From the NCBI RefSeq assembly GCF_020804225.1, contig NZ_WJBI01000002.1:62001-126000 (forward strand): 64,000 bases of DNA, in the 5' to 3' direction. The DNA comes from Methanosarcina sp. DH2 (GTDB lineage: Archaea > Halobacteriota > Methanosarcinia > Methanosarcinales > Methanosarcinaceae). This document shows, in pieces, positions 8,479 to 17,446 of the stretch. The notes beneath the pieces are model-generated. The model made no database searches and had not been told where the DNA came from. It saw only the letters and a list, made by a program, of their open reading frames with translations. A program made the translations under genes and the position numbers. Position 1 is the first letter of the stretch; every line of letters begins with the position of its first letter.

Positions 8479-9147
8479 TTACTGTTCAGCCTCTCCTCCA
8501 TTTGTAAAGAACATCTTGTCACCTTCGTTTCCTGGGTAAAGGACAAGTTGTCCATCCTCAAGAGCCACTGCTTCTACAGTGGGTAAAAGTGACAGGTATT
8601 CGCCATCCATAGATTCAGGCCCGCATGCCATAAGAGTAATGGTAACAGGACCAAGGGTTAAGTTGTTTCCTTCAAGGACATAAGTCCCGCTACCGCTGTT
8701 GCAGTCGGCTTTGATATAATATGTGCCGTCATCGAAAAAGGCAAGCGTATAGTTCTCAGGGTCAGGCACCGTTATCTGGGTTTCAGGGCTGTCAGAGTCC
8801 TGGAAGCTGGCCCACTGCCATTCGATACTGGTGATATTGTCAGCAGAAACCGGTTCAAGTTCCTCGGTAGTGCTTCCTGCGCTTCCTGCAGACTCAACAG
8901 GCGTGCTTTCTGCAGATTCAGCAGGAGTATTCTCTATGGGTTCTGCAGAGATATTCTCAGCGGGCTCTACAGAAGTGTTTTCTGCAGGCTCAGCAGGAGT
9001 GTTTTCTACAGGTTCGGCAGAAGTGTTATCTGAAGGCTCAACAGGAGTTTCTTCCTGCTCAGTACATCCAAGCGAGAAGGAGACCGCGGTTATAACTCCT
9101 ATAGTAAGGAGTAAAACCATGCCTATAGACGTAGTTTTCATTTTCAT
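8479..9147 (-). CDS. META-domain lipoprotein with EP-rich repeat spacer
   Basis: 222 aa from the ATG at 9147 (MKMKTTSIGMVLLL); the frame is open to 9207 but those 20 residues are polar and spoil the signal peptide. A signal peptide with lipobox-like FSLGC at about residue 29 indicates a lipid-anchored exported protein. A linker of roughly seven 8-residue repeats (EPAENTSV/EPIENTPA type) follows, then a META domain like E. coli HslJ: SIEWQWASF, FDDGTYYIKADCNSGSGTY, LTLGPVTITLMACG. HslJ-type domains occur in envelope stress proteins; the role here is unknown. The repeats correspond to a 24-bp DNA minisatellite. Confidence 0.85.
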   Translation of the reverse strand: MKMKTTSIGMVLLLTIGVITAVSFSLGCTEQEETPVEPSDNTSAEPVENTPAEPAENTSVEPAENISAEPIENTPAESAESTPVESAGSAGSTTEELEPVSADNITSIEWQWASFQDSDSPETQITVPDPENYTLAFFDDGTYYIKADCNSGSGTYVLEGNNLTLGPVTITLMACGPESMDGEYLSLLPTVEAVALEDGQLVLYPGNEGDKMFFTNGGEAEQ

Positions 9148-9515
9148 AATATGCCTCGTAATACGATTAGATGGAGAGTGATTAGATGGAGAGATGCGCC
9201 ACTTCAATATATCTTTTGTTTAAGCTTCAGTTTGATTCGCAGTCACCGAATATTTATTCCAATTATTTTACGTAAATTCTGAACAAATCTCATCCACAAA
9301 TGACAGTTATCAAGCAGCAACCATGTTCACAAAACAGAAACTATAATCTGACGATTATTTATATTCCATAAAGAAAAAACTATAAAGAGTAACTTTATAG
9401 AGAGTATAGAGAAGTTTTAGAAACACAAGCAAATCCAAGGCTGTCGGTATCAGCTAAGAGGTTACATCATAAAAAGAGATTATATTTTGTAAAACTCTGC
9501 TTCACATGATCATGA
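9148..9515. other. Intergenic region, probable promoter of the META lipoprotein
   Basis: AT-rich, with no gene, tRNA or repeat array recognised. It must carry the promoter for the lipoprotein gene and the terminator region of the 9516-10109 gene. Confidence 0.35.
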
Positions 9516-10109
9516 TTATTTTATGTAGCTAAGGAAGGACTCCAGTTTATTGTTCTTTTTCAGTATTTGAATATAATGAGCGACTAAATATATGTTTTTA
9601 AGTTCCTTTGCGTTTAAACCCTGAAGCAGTATTATTTCATCCGCAAGTGACGGGCTGCCTTCAACAAAGACATATCCACTGTGTTTTTCGATGCCGATAA
9701 CAATAGGACATTTCTCAAAAGGCAATTCTTCAATATTCTTTATTAAATTTTTTTGTTCTTTAAGCAGGTCATGATAATCCTGCTCCTGTTTATCGTAAAG
9801 GATTTTTCCGGCTCCCTTGTTTTTTACGATTAGGGCTGTTGTATCCAGAGCAGTATCTTCCTGAAATATATCATCTGGCAAATATTCCCGATACCCCAGT
9901 GCATTCAGCTCCACAACCTTTTTTGCCCTGGCAGAAGCATCCTCCTCGGTTGGGTATTTGCTTTTGATATGATTAATTATTTCCTCAGCATCTTCTATAT
10001 TAGGCTTTAAATATGGGATATATTCATCATAAATAGCTTTCAATTCTTCCATTGCCGTTTCATCCGCACTCGCCTGAACGCAAACGGAATAAATGGTGTT
10101 ATCCTCCAT
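9516..10109 (-). CDS. Hypothetical cytoplasmic protein
   Basis: 197 aa, acidic, no signal peptide or membrane segment. It begins MEDNTIYSVCVQASADETA and contains two helical halves joined by a beta-rich segment (PIVIGIEKHSGYVFVEGSPSLADEIILLQGL). I do not recognise the family. AGAATGAGAGGTTCAC before the ATG provides a GAGGT ribosome binding site. It is monocistronic by spacing. Confidence 0.7.
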   Translation of the reverse strand: MEDNTIYSVCVQASADETAMEELKAIYDEYIPYLKPNIEDAEEIINHIKSKYPTEEDASARAKKVVELNALGYREYLPDDIFQEDTALDTTALIVKNKGAGKILYDKQEQDYHDLLKEQKNLIKNIEELPFEKCPIVIGIEKHSGYVFVEGSPSLADEIILLQGLNAKELKNIYLVAHYIQILKKNNKLESFLSYIK

Positions 10110-10139
10110 GTGAACCTCTCATTCTGAAAATAATGAAAA

Positions 10140-10186
10140 TTCTCTGTTTAAGAAATTTTCTGTTTAAGAAATTCTCTGTTTAATAA
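10140..10186. repeat. Short tandem repeat, ~16-bp unit
   Basis: Three copies of a unit like TTCTCTGTTTAAGAAA lie in the gap 10110-10493, upstream of the gene at 9516-10109. The rest of the gap shows only a GC-richer patch near 10310-10330. Confidence 0.6.
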
Positions 10187-10493
10187 TTACTTATTTCGTA
10201 CTGAAAAATGTTCATAATCCTGGGTATTATCTTCCCGAAAAACTAACCTTCAGCCCACCCTTTCAACTTATTTGCAACACGTTGTGTTTCATTTAAGCTG
10301 GATACATTTTCCCGGGGGTCCGAGTACTTCGAATGGGTGAAGAGATCCAATATGTAAATCTCTAGAATGAAGTTTTAAAGTTCAGTAACCAAGTTCAGAA
10401 AGCCAGATTCCTATGTTTCTATAATTCACAAGACTAACCTTATTGATTAACAAATAAAAATCAACAAATAAAAACCTGAATCTGGAGATAAGG

Positions 10494-10703
10494 ATGAAAA
10501 TAAGCGCACGCAATGTCCTTAAGGAAAAAGTCAAGAGCATAACACATGGATCAGTTAACTCGGAAATCATAGTCGAGCTTCCGGGTGGCACCGAAATCAC
10601 TTCCATTATCACAAAAAACTCAGCCGAAAAACTGGGTTTGAAAGAAGGGCATGAAGTCTATGCAGTAATTAAAGCCACAAGTGTCATGTTAGCCGCTGAC
10701 TGA
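10494..10703 (+). CDS. mop: Molbindin (Mop/TOBE-domain molybdate-binding protein)
   Basis: 69 aa, the size of a single-domain molbindin. It starts MKISARNVLKEKVKSI and has the conserved GSVNSEIIVELPGG, ITSIITKNSAEKLGLKEG and VYAVIKATSVMLA segments of the TOBE/Mop fold. Such proteins oligomerise and bind molybdate or tungstate, needed here for formylmethanofuran dehydrogenase. AGATAAGG precedes the ATG. It lies 120 bp before the TIR group but is probably separately transcribed. Confidence 0.92.
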   Translation: MKISARNVLKEKVKSITHGSVNSEIIVELPGGTEITSIITKNSAEKLGLKEGHEVYAVIKATSVMLAAD

Positions 10704-10823
10704 CCGACATGACTCTGGGGCTGCATTTTATATTTCATTTTACATTTAATAGAAAGCACTTCGTAAAACCGCCAGAAAATAATTTGTTCTGAAAGTACTA
10801 TTATTGATAAAGGGGGAGTTGTT

Positions 10824-10964
10824 TTGGATAAAGAAGACAGAAAACCATCTTTCCAGCCTGAGCCGATACCTGATCCGGAGCCGCAGCCGGTTCCTTCACC
10901 CGAACCGATACCTGAACCAGAACCGGATCCTGAGCCTGAACATAAGTCACGAAAAAAAAGATAA
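10824..10964 (+). CDS. Pro-Glu-rich 46-residue peptide upstream of the TIR gene
   Basis: A TTG start at 10824, preceded by AGGGGGAGTTGTT (a very strong Shine-Dalgarno sequence), opens a 46-codon frame. The product is DKEDRKPSFQPEPIPD followed by repeated P-E-P-x-P units and a basic tail HKSRKKR. An overlapping frame with ATG at 10804 runs through the same DNA but has neither the ribosome site spacing nor a sensible composition. The stop lies 21 bp before the TIR gene on the same strand, so co-expression is likely. It may be a stiff, extended linker-like peptide; function unknown. Confidence 0.6.
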   Translation: MDKEDRKPSFQPEPIPDPEPQPVPSPEPIPEPEPDPEPEHKSRKKR

Positions 10965-10985
10965 GGCAGGTCAAGTACAGCAGGC

Positions 10986-11546
10986 ATGATCACAAAGATT
11001 TACATATCTCATTGCGAACAGGACGAGTTGCTTGCCCAGGAACTGGCAAGGGCTCTGTGGGCAGTGGAGCTGGAGAGCTTTTCGGCCCTGTATAGAAAAG
11101 CTCGAATCCTTTCTCTGGCCGAAAGAATACGTTTTGGAATCCGCCAGTCAGATTGCGTTATCCCGATTATCACCCAGGAAGGAGTGATATCCCCGGAAGT
11201 GAATCAGGAGATAGGACTCGCTGCAGGAATAGATCAGTTAATAATTCCGCTGGTAGAGTCAGGAGTTGAACTACCCCTCCTTATACGTCATCTCCAGCCG
11301 ATTAATTTTTACCCTGAAGCCTATGAGGATGCTCTGGGAAAACTTATACAGAACATAAGGCAGCTTACGAAACTGGATTGGCTGAAAATAAAGTGCCCTT
11401 ATTGTGGTGAGGAGATGACACAATACATCTCACCTGAGGAAGATGTGGAGAGGGCTCTTCTTGCAGGGAAACACCTTGAAACAATGTGCAGTTACTGCCA
11501 GAGAAACATTTACCTTGACCCGAGAACCTTCAGGCCCACACCCTGA
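10986..11546 (+). CDS. TIR-domain protein with C-terminal zinc ribbon
   Basis: 186 aa. Residues 1-125 form a TIR-like fold: KIYISHCEQDELLAQELA (strand A/helix A), SDCVIPIITQEGVISPEVNQEIGLA and IIPLVESG. E75 sits where the catalytic Glu of NAD-cleaving TIR domains is found, with E71 nearby. Residues 137-171 hold a zinc ribbon, C137-x2-C140 and C168-x2-C171. TIR proteins are often immune effectors or signal generators, so NADase or cyclic-ADPR activity is possible but unproven. It forms a tight group with the Pro-Glu-rich peptide upstream and the 123-aa protein 31 bp downstream. Confidence 0.85.
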   Translation: MITKIYISHCEQDELLAQELARALWAVELESFSALYRKARILSLAERIRFGIRQSDCVIPIITQEGVISPEVNQEIGLAAGIDQLIIPLVESGVELPLLIRHLQPINFYPEAYEDALGKLIQNIRQLTKLDWLKIKCPYCGEEMTQYISPEEDVERALLAGKHLETMCSYCQRNIYLDPRTFRPTP

Positions 11547-11577
11547 GTATTTCTAATACAGGAAGGGAGGCGGATTA

Positions 11578-11949
11578 ATGGAGAAAAGAATCAAAGATAA
11601 ACCCGGAGAACCGATGGTTGCTCAGTCCAAATTGGGGGAGGCTACCGTAAGCGAGACTGAAGTCAGGGGTATAGAAGACCTTACTCCAGTAGAGAAGAAA
11701 CATCTCCTGTTACAGCTTTCCAGGGACAGAGTAAAAGACAGTTCTGCTGGCCCCTGGGAAATTGTTGATATCCGCAGGGAAGAATGGAGAGCAGTTAGAG
11801 ATACACTGGTCGAACCCATTGAAATTGATATTAGAGATACAGTAACAGACGAACTGTTCAGAGTATGGTTCGATATTACAAAGTTAGAAAGAGAACTGGA
11901 GCTGGAATCGAGGGAGCAAGCAGACATCAAGTCAGAGAAAGGTAGGTAA
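11578..11949 (+). CDS. Hypothetical protein downstream of the TIR gene
   Basis: 123 aa, charged, no membrane segment. GGGAGGCGG precedes the ATG by 5 nt. The N-terminus is disordered; the core from about 30 to 105 (LTPVEKKHLLLQLSRD, WEIVDIRREEWRAV, IEIDIRDTVTDELFRVWFDITKLE) is mixed alpha/beta. I do not recognise the family. Tight spacing after the TIR gene suggests a shared operon and possibly a partner or regulator role. Confidence 0.75.
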   Translation: MEKRIKDKPGEPMVAQSKLGEATVSETEVRGIEDLTPVEKKHLLLQLSRDRVKDSSAGPWEIVDIRREEWRAVRDTLVEPIEIDIRDTVTDELFRVWFDITKLERELELESREQADIKSEKGR

Positions 11950-12105
11950 CAGGACTGAAGAAAAAAACAGGTAGGAGGAAATAGTAAAATTACGGTATGA
12001 TAATTGGGAAACAATAAAATTACAGATAAGACTTCAGAAACAGGTTAGAAGTCGTCTGTAAGAAGTATATCTGTTAAAATTAAGCTATCAGATAACCCAT
12101 CCGGT

Positions 12106-12297
12106 TTAAAATTTTCTACTTTTCTGTTTTGCGTAGCACTCCCTGCAATAGACCGGCCTATCAGGGTCCGGTTTAAAGGGCACCTCTGTTTCCATATCAC
12201 AATTCGAACACTTTGCTTTGTACATCTGGTGTGGCTCTCTGCTGAAGCCACCTTCTCTACTCTGGTCCATGTCTTTACTCTGGAAACCTCGTTCCAT
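12106..12297 (-). CDS. CxxC-x17-CxxC zinc-ribbon protein
   Basis: 63 aa. Two Cys pairs, CSNC and CREC, are separated by exactly 17 residues that include the conserved VPFKPDPDRPVYC. This matches the small CxxC-x17-CxxC domain described from Methanosarcina. It probably binds zinc; the partner is unknown. AGGGGAAAACAT precedes the ATG at 12297. A longer overlapping frame starting at 12251 is a shadow. Confidence 0.88.
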   Translation of the reverse strand: MERGFQSKDMDQSREGGFSREPHQMYKAKCSNCDMETEVPFKPDPDRPVYCRECYAKQKSRKF

Positions 12298-13144
12298 ATG
12301 TTTTCCCCTTTGGTTAACCCCTGGTTTTATATCAAGTAATTCAAAAGAGCCGCACTTGAATGGGTTATTCTTTGGTGTGTCTCGATGAACTAATTGAATG
12401 ATTAATATCTAGCATGGTGATATTTATTATTGTTGCATCGGATTTGAAGTGTATTAAGTCTCTGTATTAAGTCTCTAGCAGTTTATTTTAAGCTCTTAAG
12501 CCAGATGTTGTTACAATATTCTCTGTCGATTAATGCAGCTATTTTGACATAATCTAACTTTCCGGAATAGTAGTTTCTACTGTTTTTCAGACCCGTTAGA
12601 TTTCACATGGTAATCGCCGGCATAAATGTAATCGTTTTATTCCTGCTAAACAGTTTTATTCCTGCTAGACAGTTTTATTCCTGCTAAACAGGTTTATTCC
12701 TGCTTCAGCCTGAGCCCAGGCTTTCATCAGTTAAAAATAATAGAGTGGGACCTGTAAATATGACATCTTGTTAATGAAACATCACACCAGGAGTACAATG
12801 ACATCATAATCCAAATAATAATAATAAATTTGAAATAATAAGGCTAATAGGGCTAAAAAAACTACTAACACTAAGAAACAAATTAAGAAACGATTTGAAA
12901 AAAGGGGAGGCTAAAAGCCTCCTGATTCTTTTCTTGCCTCAAATGGGAAGCTACAGGCTTTTTCCAGGAAGCCTTTTAACGCTATAGATTTCTTGAATCT
13001 GAACCTTTTTTCATTCGGCGTACCTATCAGATTATCTTTTTTGTAATAACCGAATAGTTTAAGCTCCCTGAGTCTCAACCGGATTTACTTTTGATTTATT
13101 TATAAGTAGTCTCCCATTTGAGAGCGGATTTACGCTGATTAGAG
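12298..13144. other. Long intergenic region, partly repetitive
   Basis: Nearly 850 bp without a convincing gene. It holds the 19-bp tandem repeat at 12634-12704 and an AT-rich run near 12810-12900. AAGCTCCCTGAGTCT and neighbouring sequence near 13060 form no clear terminator. No tRNA or CRISPR is present. Confidence 0.4.
12634..12704. repeat. 19-bp tandem repeat, about four copies
   Basis: The unit is GTTTTATTCCTGCTAAACA, repeated directly with few mismatches. It is noncoding. Head-to-tail copies with no spacer exclude a CRISPR. Confidence 0.8.
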
Positions 13145-13333
13145 TTACTTGCCTGAGAATTCCTTGCTGACGTCAGCAGCGTTGGAGTATTCATGGTCAG
13201 GAAGGTCCTGAAGAACTTCCATTACTTCATTGCTGGCTTTATGCTTTTTAGCATGTTCAATGAGTTTTTGTTTCTGTGCAGGATAATCCATACCCTTTAG
13301 AGCCTTCTGAACTTCAATAGGACTTGTTTGCAT
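13145..13333 (-). CDS. DUF2795 family protein, copy 1
   Basis: 62 aa, whole-length DUF2795: SPIEVQKALKGMDYPA, a helical EHAKKHKASNEVMEVLQDLP and a final EYSNAADVSKEF. It differs from the next copy at only a few residues, so the pair is a recent tandem duplication. GGGGGGAAACTT precedes the ATG. DUF2795 proteins are small helical proteins of unknown role, some linked to stress responses. Confidence 0.88.
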   Translation of the reverse strand: MQTSPIEVQKALKGMDYPAQKQKLIEHAKKHKASNEVMEVLQDLPDHEYSNAADVSKEFSGK

Positions 13334-13353
13334 AAGTTTCCCCCCGGTTTTAT

Positions 13354-13542
13354 TTACTTACCTGAGAACTCTCTGCTAACATCCGCAGCGTTGGAGTACT
13401 CCTGGTCAGGAAGGTCCTGAAGAACTTCCATTACTTCATTACTGGCTTTGTGCTTTTTAGCATGCTCAATAAGTTCCTTCTTTTTTGCAGGATAATCCAT
13501 ACCCTTTAGAGCTTTCTGAACTTCAATAGGACTTGTTTGCAT
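13354..13542 (-). CDS. DUF2795 family protein, copy 2
   Basis: 62 aa, nearly identical to copy 1 (KKKELIEHAKK instead of QKQKLIEHAKK, DQEYS instead of DHEYS). It lies 20 bp upstream of copy 1 on the same strand and is probably co-transcribed with it. GGGGGAAAATC before the ATG at 13542 is the ribosome site. Further decayed copies follow upstream. Confidence 0.88.
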   Translation of the reverse strand: MQTSPIEVQKALKGMDYPAKKKELIEHAKKHKASNEVMEVLQDLPDQEYSNAADVSREFSGK

Positions 13543-13559
13543 GATTTTCCCCCATATAA

Positions 13560-13745
13560 TTTTATTTCCCTCTCGAACACCTTATTGACATGAGCAGTCG
13601 ATAAGCTTTTGTCAGGAAGGTCTTTTAGAACATATACAACTTCACTACTGACGTCGTACGTGGCACATTAACTGGAAATCCTGTTACAGGAAAATTAATA
13701 CATTCGAACGCCTTCTGGACCTTACTGGATTTGCTGTCGCAAATT
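13560..13745 (-). pseudogene. Decayed DUF2795 copy 3
   Basis: The minus strand keeps SSKVQKAFECINFP in one frame and SSEVVYVLKDLPDKSLSTA then HVNKVFE in another. These match the start and the C-terminal half of the two intact copies. A frameshift in the middle and loss of the start codon show it is dead. Confidence 0.75.
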
Positions 13746-13754
13746 CCTTATAAA

Positions 13755-14015
13755 TTCAGTGCTTTGTTAGGTTGTATTCGTTCTAAACGTTCGAGTTTTT
13801 GGCAATCAGCAAAGGCATCTTTATTCCTTAAAGGCAGACCTCTCAAAAGATCTGATGCCTGGTTGCTTTTTCCCTCGGTATATTTACAGGAATCTCTTTT
13901 AGCCGGATAACCTGTGCCTATCGGATAAACTGTGCCTTATGACTCCCCAACCTGGACTGGATTCCTTTTAATAAGTTCACCTTGCAGGATTCGGATAGCC
14001 ATTACTTTTTCCCTT
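13755..14015 (-). pseudogene. Decayed DUF2795-like copy 4
   Basis: Frame fragments on the minus strand read KRNPVQVGES, then GYPAKRDSCKYTEGK, then SNQASDLLRGLPLRNKDAFA. Their order parallels P-x-E-V-Q, DYPAKK and ASNEVMEVLQDLP of the intact proteins. Stops and shifts separate them, and similarity is weaker than for copy 3. Confidence 0.5.
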
Positions 14016-14637
14016 AGTTGCCCACCCTCCATTCAGTATTTATGCAATATATAATATAAAAAAGAATTCAACTAAAACGTTTGTTAGAAGATGATTATTT
14101 TTGTCTAGAAACACTTTATTTTTTATTAGTATGGTGGGCTGGTTGCACTGAAAACTCGAAAGAGTAGGGAATAGCTTCAATTTGAGTTTAAGTTCAGGAT
14201 AAAACCCGGATTGAAATCGGAGTAATAAAAGAAAAGTCTCTTCAAAATGGCTATCGAATCGGAAAAGATACTCCATCAGAAAATAAAGCTACTACATATA
14301 AAAGAAAGCTTCCTTGAACGTACCTGAGTCTCAGAGGTTACAATCGAAAAAAAGCCTTATGTAATCGAATTTTAGTTATGAGATATATACCTAACGTTTG
14401 ACTTGTCTGAAGCTTTATTCATTGCCTCAGCTGCCCGAAATGAAAGATTATTATTATTCCATCTCCACGTGGTCATCAGTAGGAAGCTTACGCCTGTAAC
14501 TGAAAAAGCTTCAGCTTCCAGTGTAAGCAAAAATTTTAATTTTTTCTTTTAACTGAAAACCTTTAATAAGAGTTCTTCAGATTAAAGTCCAAGTCAATAA
14601 TGAATAAACAGAAGAAAAACAAACCAGATGTTATTAT
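14016..14637. other. Intergenic region
   Basis: No convincing gene. A 78-codon minus frame at 14040-14276 is very Phe/Leu-rich and has no ribosome site. Partly complementary GGAAGCTTACGCCTG and CAGCTTCCAGTGTAAGC near 14490-14530 could form a hairpin upstream of the antiporter gene. Confidence 0.35.
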
Positions 14638-15678
14638 ATGGTCACAACAAATTTTCTCATTCTTTTACTTGGCCTTGTCTTTCTTGTCAAGGGTTCAGAC
14701 TACTTTGTAAAGTCAGCTTCTACAATTGCAAAAAAGCTTGGCGTTTCGGAGTTTGTTATAGGACTGACTCTTGTGGCAGTGGGGACATCAATCCCGGAAC
14801 TTGCTTCTTCTATAGTCGCTTCTATTCAGCACGCAAGCGGGATAGTAGTAGGGAACGTCGTAGGCTCAAACATTGTTAACATAGGTCTAATTGTCGGGCT
14901 TGCTGCAATTCTTTCTCCGATGAAAACCGAAGTTGAAATGCTTAAAAGAGACGGCTACATCATGCTCTTTTCAGCTGTACTATTTTTTGTTTTTGCACTC
15001 AACGGAGAACTATCAATAATCGAATCAGGTCTTTTTGTACTGCTATATATCGCTTATGTATTTTTCCTGTTTGAGGAAGCAGAAAAATATGAGGGAAAAC
15101 TCCACTTCAAAGAGTTTATAATATATTTCTTCAAATTCAAATATATAAACAGTGCAAAGCAAAAGATCAACGGTTCAAACCGTAACGGAAACTCGGATTC
15201 AGAAGAGGGAAATGGCCGGCCAGAAGGAGGATTTGCAAAAGATATCTTAACTCTTGTGTTAAGCTGTGCAGCAATTGTAATAGGGGCAAGATATTTTGTT
15301 AATGAGTCAATTTTCTTTGCAGAACTTCTGGGGATTCCAGATACCCTCATAGGTACCACTCTGGTCGCAGTCGGAACTTCCCTTCCGGAACTTGTGGTAA
15401 CGGTATCCGCAGCGAGGCAGGGTTACGGAAGTATAGCCCTTGGCAATATAATAGGTTCGAATATCACAAACATATTTTTAATTCTCGGACTTTCCGGGCT
15501 TCTCTACCCCATAAGCGTTGCAGAAATAAGCCTCTTCTTTACAACTCCTGTAATGATAGTAATAAGTTTAATCCTTCTTATCTTTATCAGCACAGGCTGG
15601 GAGATAAAAAGGTGGGAAGGAGTAGCGCTGATGGTTTTCTATGCAGCTTTTCTTCCAGTACTTTTCAGTATGAGCTGA
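14638..15678 (+). CDS. CaCA-family sodium/calcium antiporter (YrbG type)
   Basis: 346 aa, about ten membrane helices in two inverted halves. Each half has the ion-binding alpha repeat: GTSIPELASSI at 50-60 and GTSLPELVVTV near 246. A charged cytoplasmic loop (residues about 165-200) joins the halves. It should exchange cations such as Ca2+ for Na+ or H+. The family, including the structurally solved archaeal NCX, is typically 300-350 aa. It appears monocistronic. Confidence 0.95.
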   Translation: MVTTNFLILLLGLVFLVKGSDYFVKSASTIAKKLGVSEFVIGLTLVAVGTSIPELASSIVASIQHASGIVVGNVVGSNIVNIGLIVGLAAILSPMKTEVEMLKRDGYIMLFSAVLFFVFALNGELSIIESGLFVLLYIAYVFFLFEEAEKYEGKLHFKEFIIYFFKFKYINSAKQKINGSNRNGNSDSEEGNGRPEGGFAKDILTLVLSCAAIVIGARYFVNESIFFAELLGIPDTLIGTTLVAVGTSLPELVVTVSAARQGYGSIALGNIIGSNITNIFLILGLSGLLYPISVAEISLFFTTPVMIVISLILLIFISTGWEIKRWEGVALMVFYAAFLPVLFSMS

Positions 15679-15680
15679 AA

Positions 15681-15768
15681 AATATTCGGATAAGAGTATT
15701 ATGATAAGATATTCGGTAAGATATTCGGTAAGATATTCGGATAGGAATAACAGGATAGGAATATTCGA
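15681..15768. repeat. Tandem repeat of ~15 bp after the antiporter gene
   Basis: About five copies of AAGATATTCGGTAAG / AGGAATATTCG-type units begin right after the antiporter stop codon. They are noncoding. The remainder of the gap to 16213 has only short unsupported ORFs. Confidence 0.7.
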
Positions 15769-16213
15769 ATAAAAAAGTAGAATCACAGACAGATATAAAG
15801 AATTAAGGAATAAAGGCATAAAGGCATATCCTGACAAAGGTAATGCCTTTATTCTGATGATTGCTATTTTGGTTTAGCCCTTATATCCTGATTTATGTAT
15901 TCTATTCTGGTTGGCCTGCTTTTTGATTTATATGTTTTATCCGGAAGTCTCAACGCTATTAATACGGTTTCAAAGACTTATTGGTTATTTCCCAGCAGCC
16001 CATTTTCCAGATACTGAATTACTCCTTAGCTGTTTCTTTTTTCATTAAATCAAATTCATGTTCAGAAGCACTCGCAGCAGAAAAATCAAATTATCAGTGC
16101 AGCGAGACCGCTACTATTCTAACAATCCGGCACGCTACCGTTTATCAACCCCCTATAGTATAAAATGATAATAACTAACGATAATAACTGGACGCTATTC
16201 TTTTTCCTGCCGA

Positions 16214-16291
16214 TTAAAGCAAACTCAGCAGTAGCTGGATTAGAATTATCAGAATTATCAGCCCAATAATCAATCTTATAATCCCTGTCAT
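16214..16291 (-). CDS. Tiny hydrophobic membrane peptide (25 aa)
   Basis: ATG at 16291 is preceded by TGGGGGTAAACAA, a strong Shine-Dalgarno sequence with correct spacing. The product is a single membrane helix, MTGIIRLIIG followed by LIILIILIQLLLSLL and a stop. The length and ribosome site favour a real small membrane protein. No function can be assigned. Confidence 0.5.
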   Translation of the reverse strand: MTGIIRLIIGLIILIILIQLLLSLL

Positions 16292-16417
16292 TTGTTTACC
16301 CCCATTTACAGATAATTTACAGATATATGATTTATTTATCTATAAATTATAGATATAGTAAATATAAATCTCATCGAATTTAAATCTTCAGCATAATAGA
16401 GGTAATGGCTTCAGACA

Positions 16418-17089
16418 TTACAGAAGTTCGAGAGTAAACATGAGTAAACCTGAAAATATGGGAATTAAAAAATTGTCATTGAGGAAGAACCTGAATGCTG
16501 CTTGAGAATTAAGTTCTCTTATCGTCTGTAAATCCACAACACTTTCCAGTAACATCCCGCCTGCTGACCCGACAAATGCCTGAGCAGGAGTTACAAAAAT
16601 CAACGAGGCAAGAAAAGCTGCTATAATGCCGGCAAGCGTTCCTTCCACGCTCTTTTGTTCCGAATAAGGCAATTTATGCCTGCCCATGGTAACGCCTATA
16701 ATGGTTGCTACCGAGTCTCCAAACTCGACCACTGCAATCGAAGCATATACGATTTCTTTGGGGAACAACACTAGAGAGACAACTATCCCGCAAACAAGCA
16801 GAATGGTCCCTTTAAGAGGGATGTTCTGCTTCCCGGGCCGTCCCCACCTGCAAAGGAAAGTGGAAAGTGAAGAAGGAAGCATATCCTTTAAAATCACAAA
16901 AGATATTGCCAGATAGAAAGCAAGCAGAAACAGCAGGAACCATAATGCCTGGTCTCCGGTTGCATAAATGAAAAGGATAAAAAAAATTCCTGTAGAAAGA
17001 TGTATTAGCTGGCGTTCAATCTCACCTTTAAGAGAAGACTTTTTGTCGCGATAGTCGCATCTGGCTCCTTCCTGGTTCAGGTTTGCCAT
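16418..17089 (-). CDS. Polyprenol/phytol/diacylglycerol kinase-like membrane enzyme
   Basis: 223 aa with about six to seven membrane helices. The segment VEFGDSVATIIGVTMGRHKL followed by EQKSVEGTLAG is the CTP-binding signature of the dolichol kinase / phytol kinase / Dgk1 group, which is related to CDP-archaeol synthases. It probably phosphorylates an isoprenoid alcohol or lipid at the membrane; the substrate is inferred from the family only. A hydrophilic N-terminus (30 residues) precedes the first helix. Confidence 0.82.
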   Translation of the reverse strand: MANLNQEGARCDYRDKKSSLKGEIERQLIHLSTGIFFILFIYATGDQALWFLLFLLAFYLAISFVILKDMLPSSLSTFLCRWGRPGKQNIPLKGTILLVCGIVVSLVLFPKEIVYASIAVVEFGDSVATIIGVTMGRHKLPYSEQKSVEGTLAGIIAAFLASLIFVTPAQAFVGSAGGMLLESVVDLQTIRELNSQAAFRFFLNDNFLIPIFSGLLMFTLELL

Positions 17090-17446
17090 AGAATCACTTC
17101 ATGAGTTATACCTTATGAGTTACACCTGCTTAAGTCCGACTAATATCTGGGTTGAAGTTCGTGGAATAAAGTGAAAAAGCCACTAGTACGATCCGGTACT
17201 GCCGTAAATCCTGCTTATTAAGACGATTATTAAGACGATTATTAAGACGATTATTTTATTGAAGAGAATTATTTCGTTGAATATAATAAATGTATTCAGA
17301 ATAAATTTGCAGATCAGGCTATATTCGCTATAAAACTGGTATTTCCTTAAATGCCCTCTTATCAGATACCCATTTATAATAACCCTCTGAGAATTTCTAC
17401 AATCTTCAGAACTAAATCATTTAAAATAGAGTACTCTGAGGGATAA
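17090..17446. other. Intergenic region with 12-bp tandem repeat
   Basis: Four copies of TTATTAAGACGA lie at 17215-17256. The rest is AT-rich and holds the probable promoter of the kinase-like gene. No gene is seen. Confidence 0.5.

Noticed and set aside
12634-12704. Regular 19-bp repeats as a CRISPR
   Set aside because: Units abut with no spacers and no cas genes are nearby. The same applies to the other tandem arrays in the window.
14040-14276. 78-codon minus frame
   Set aside because: Leu/Phe low complexity, no ribosome site, lies in decaying intergenic DNA.
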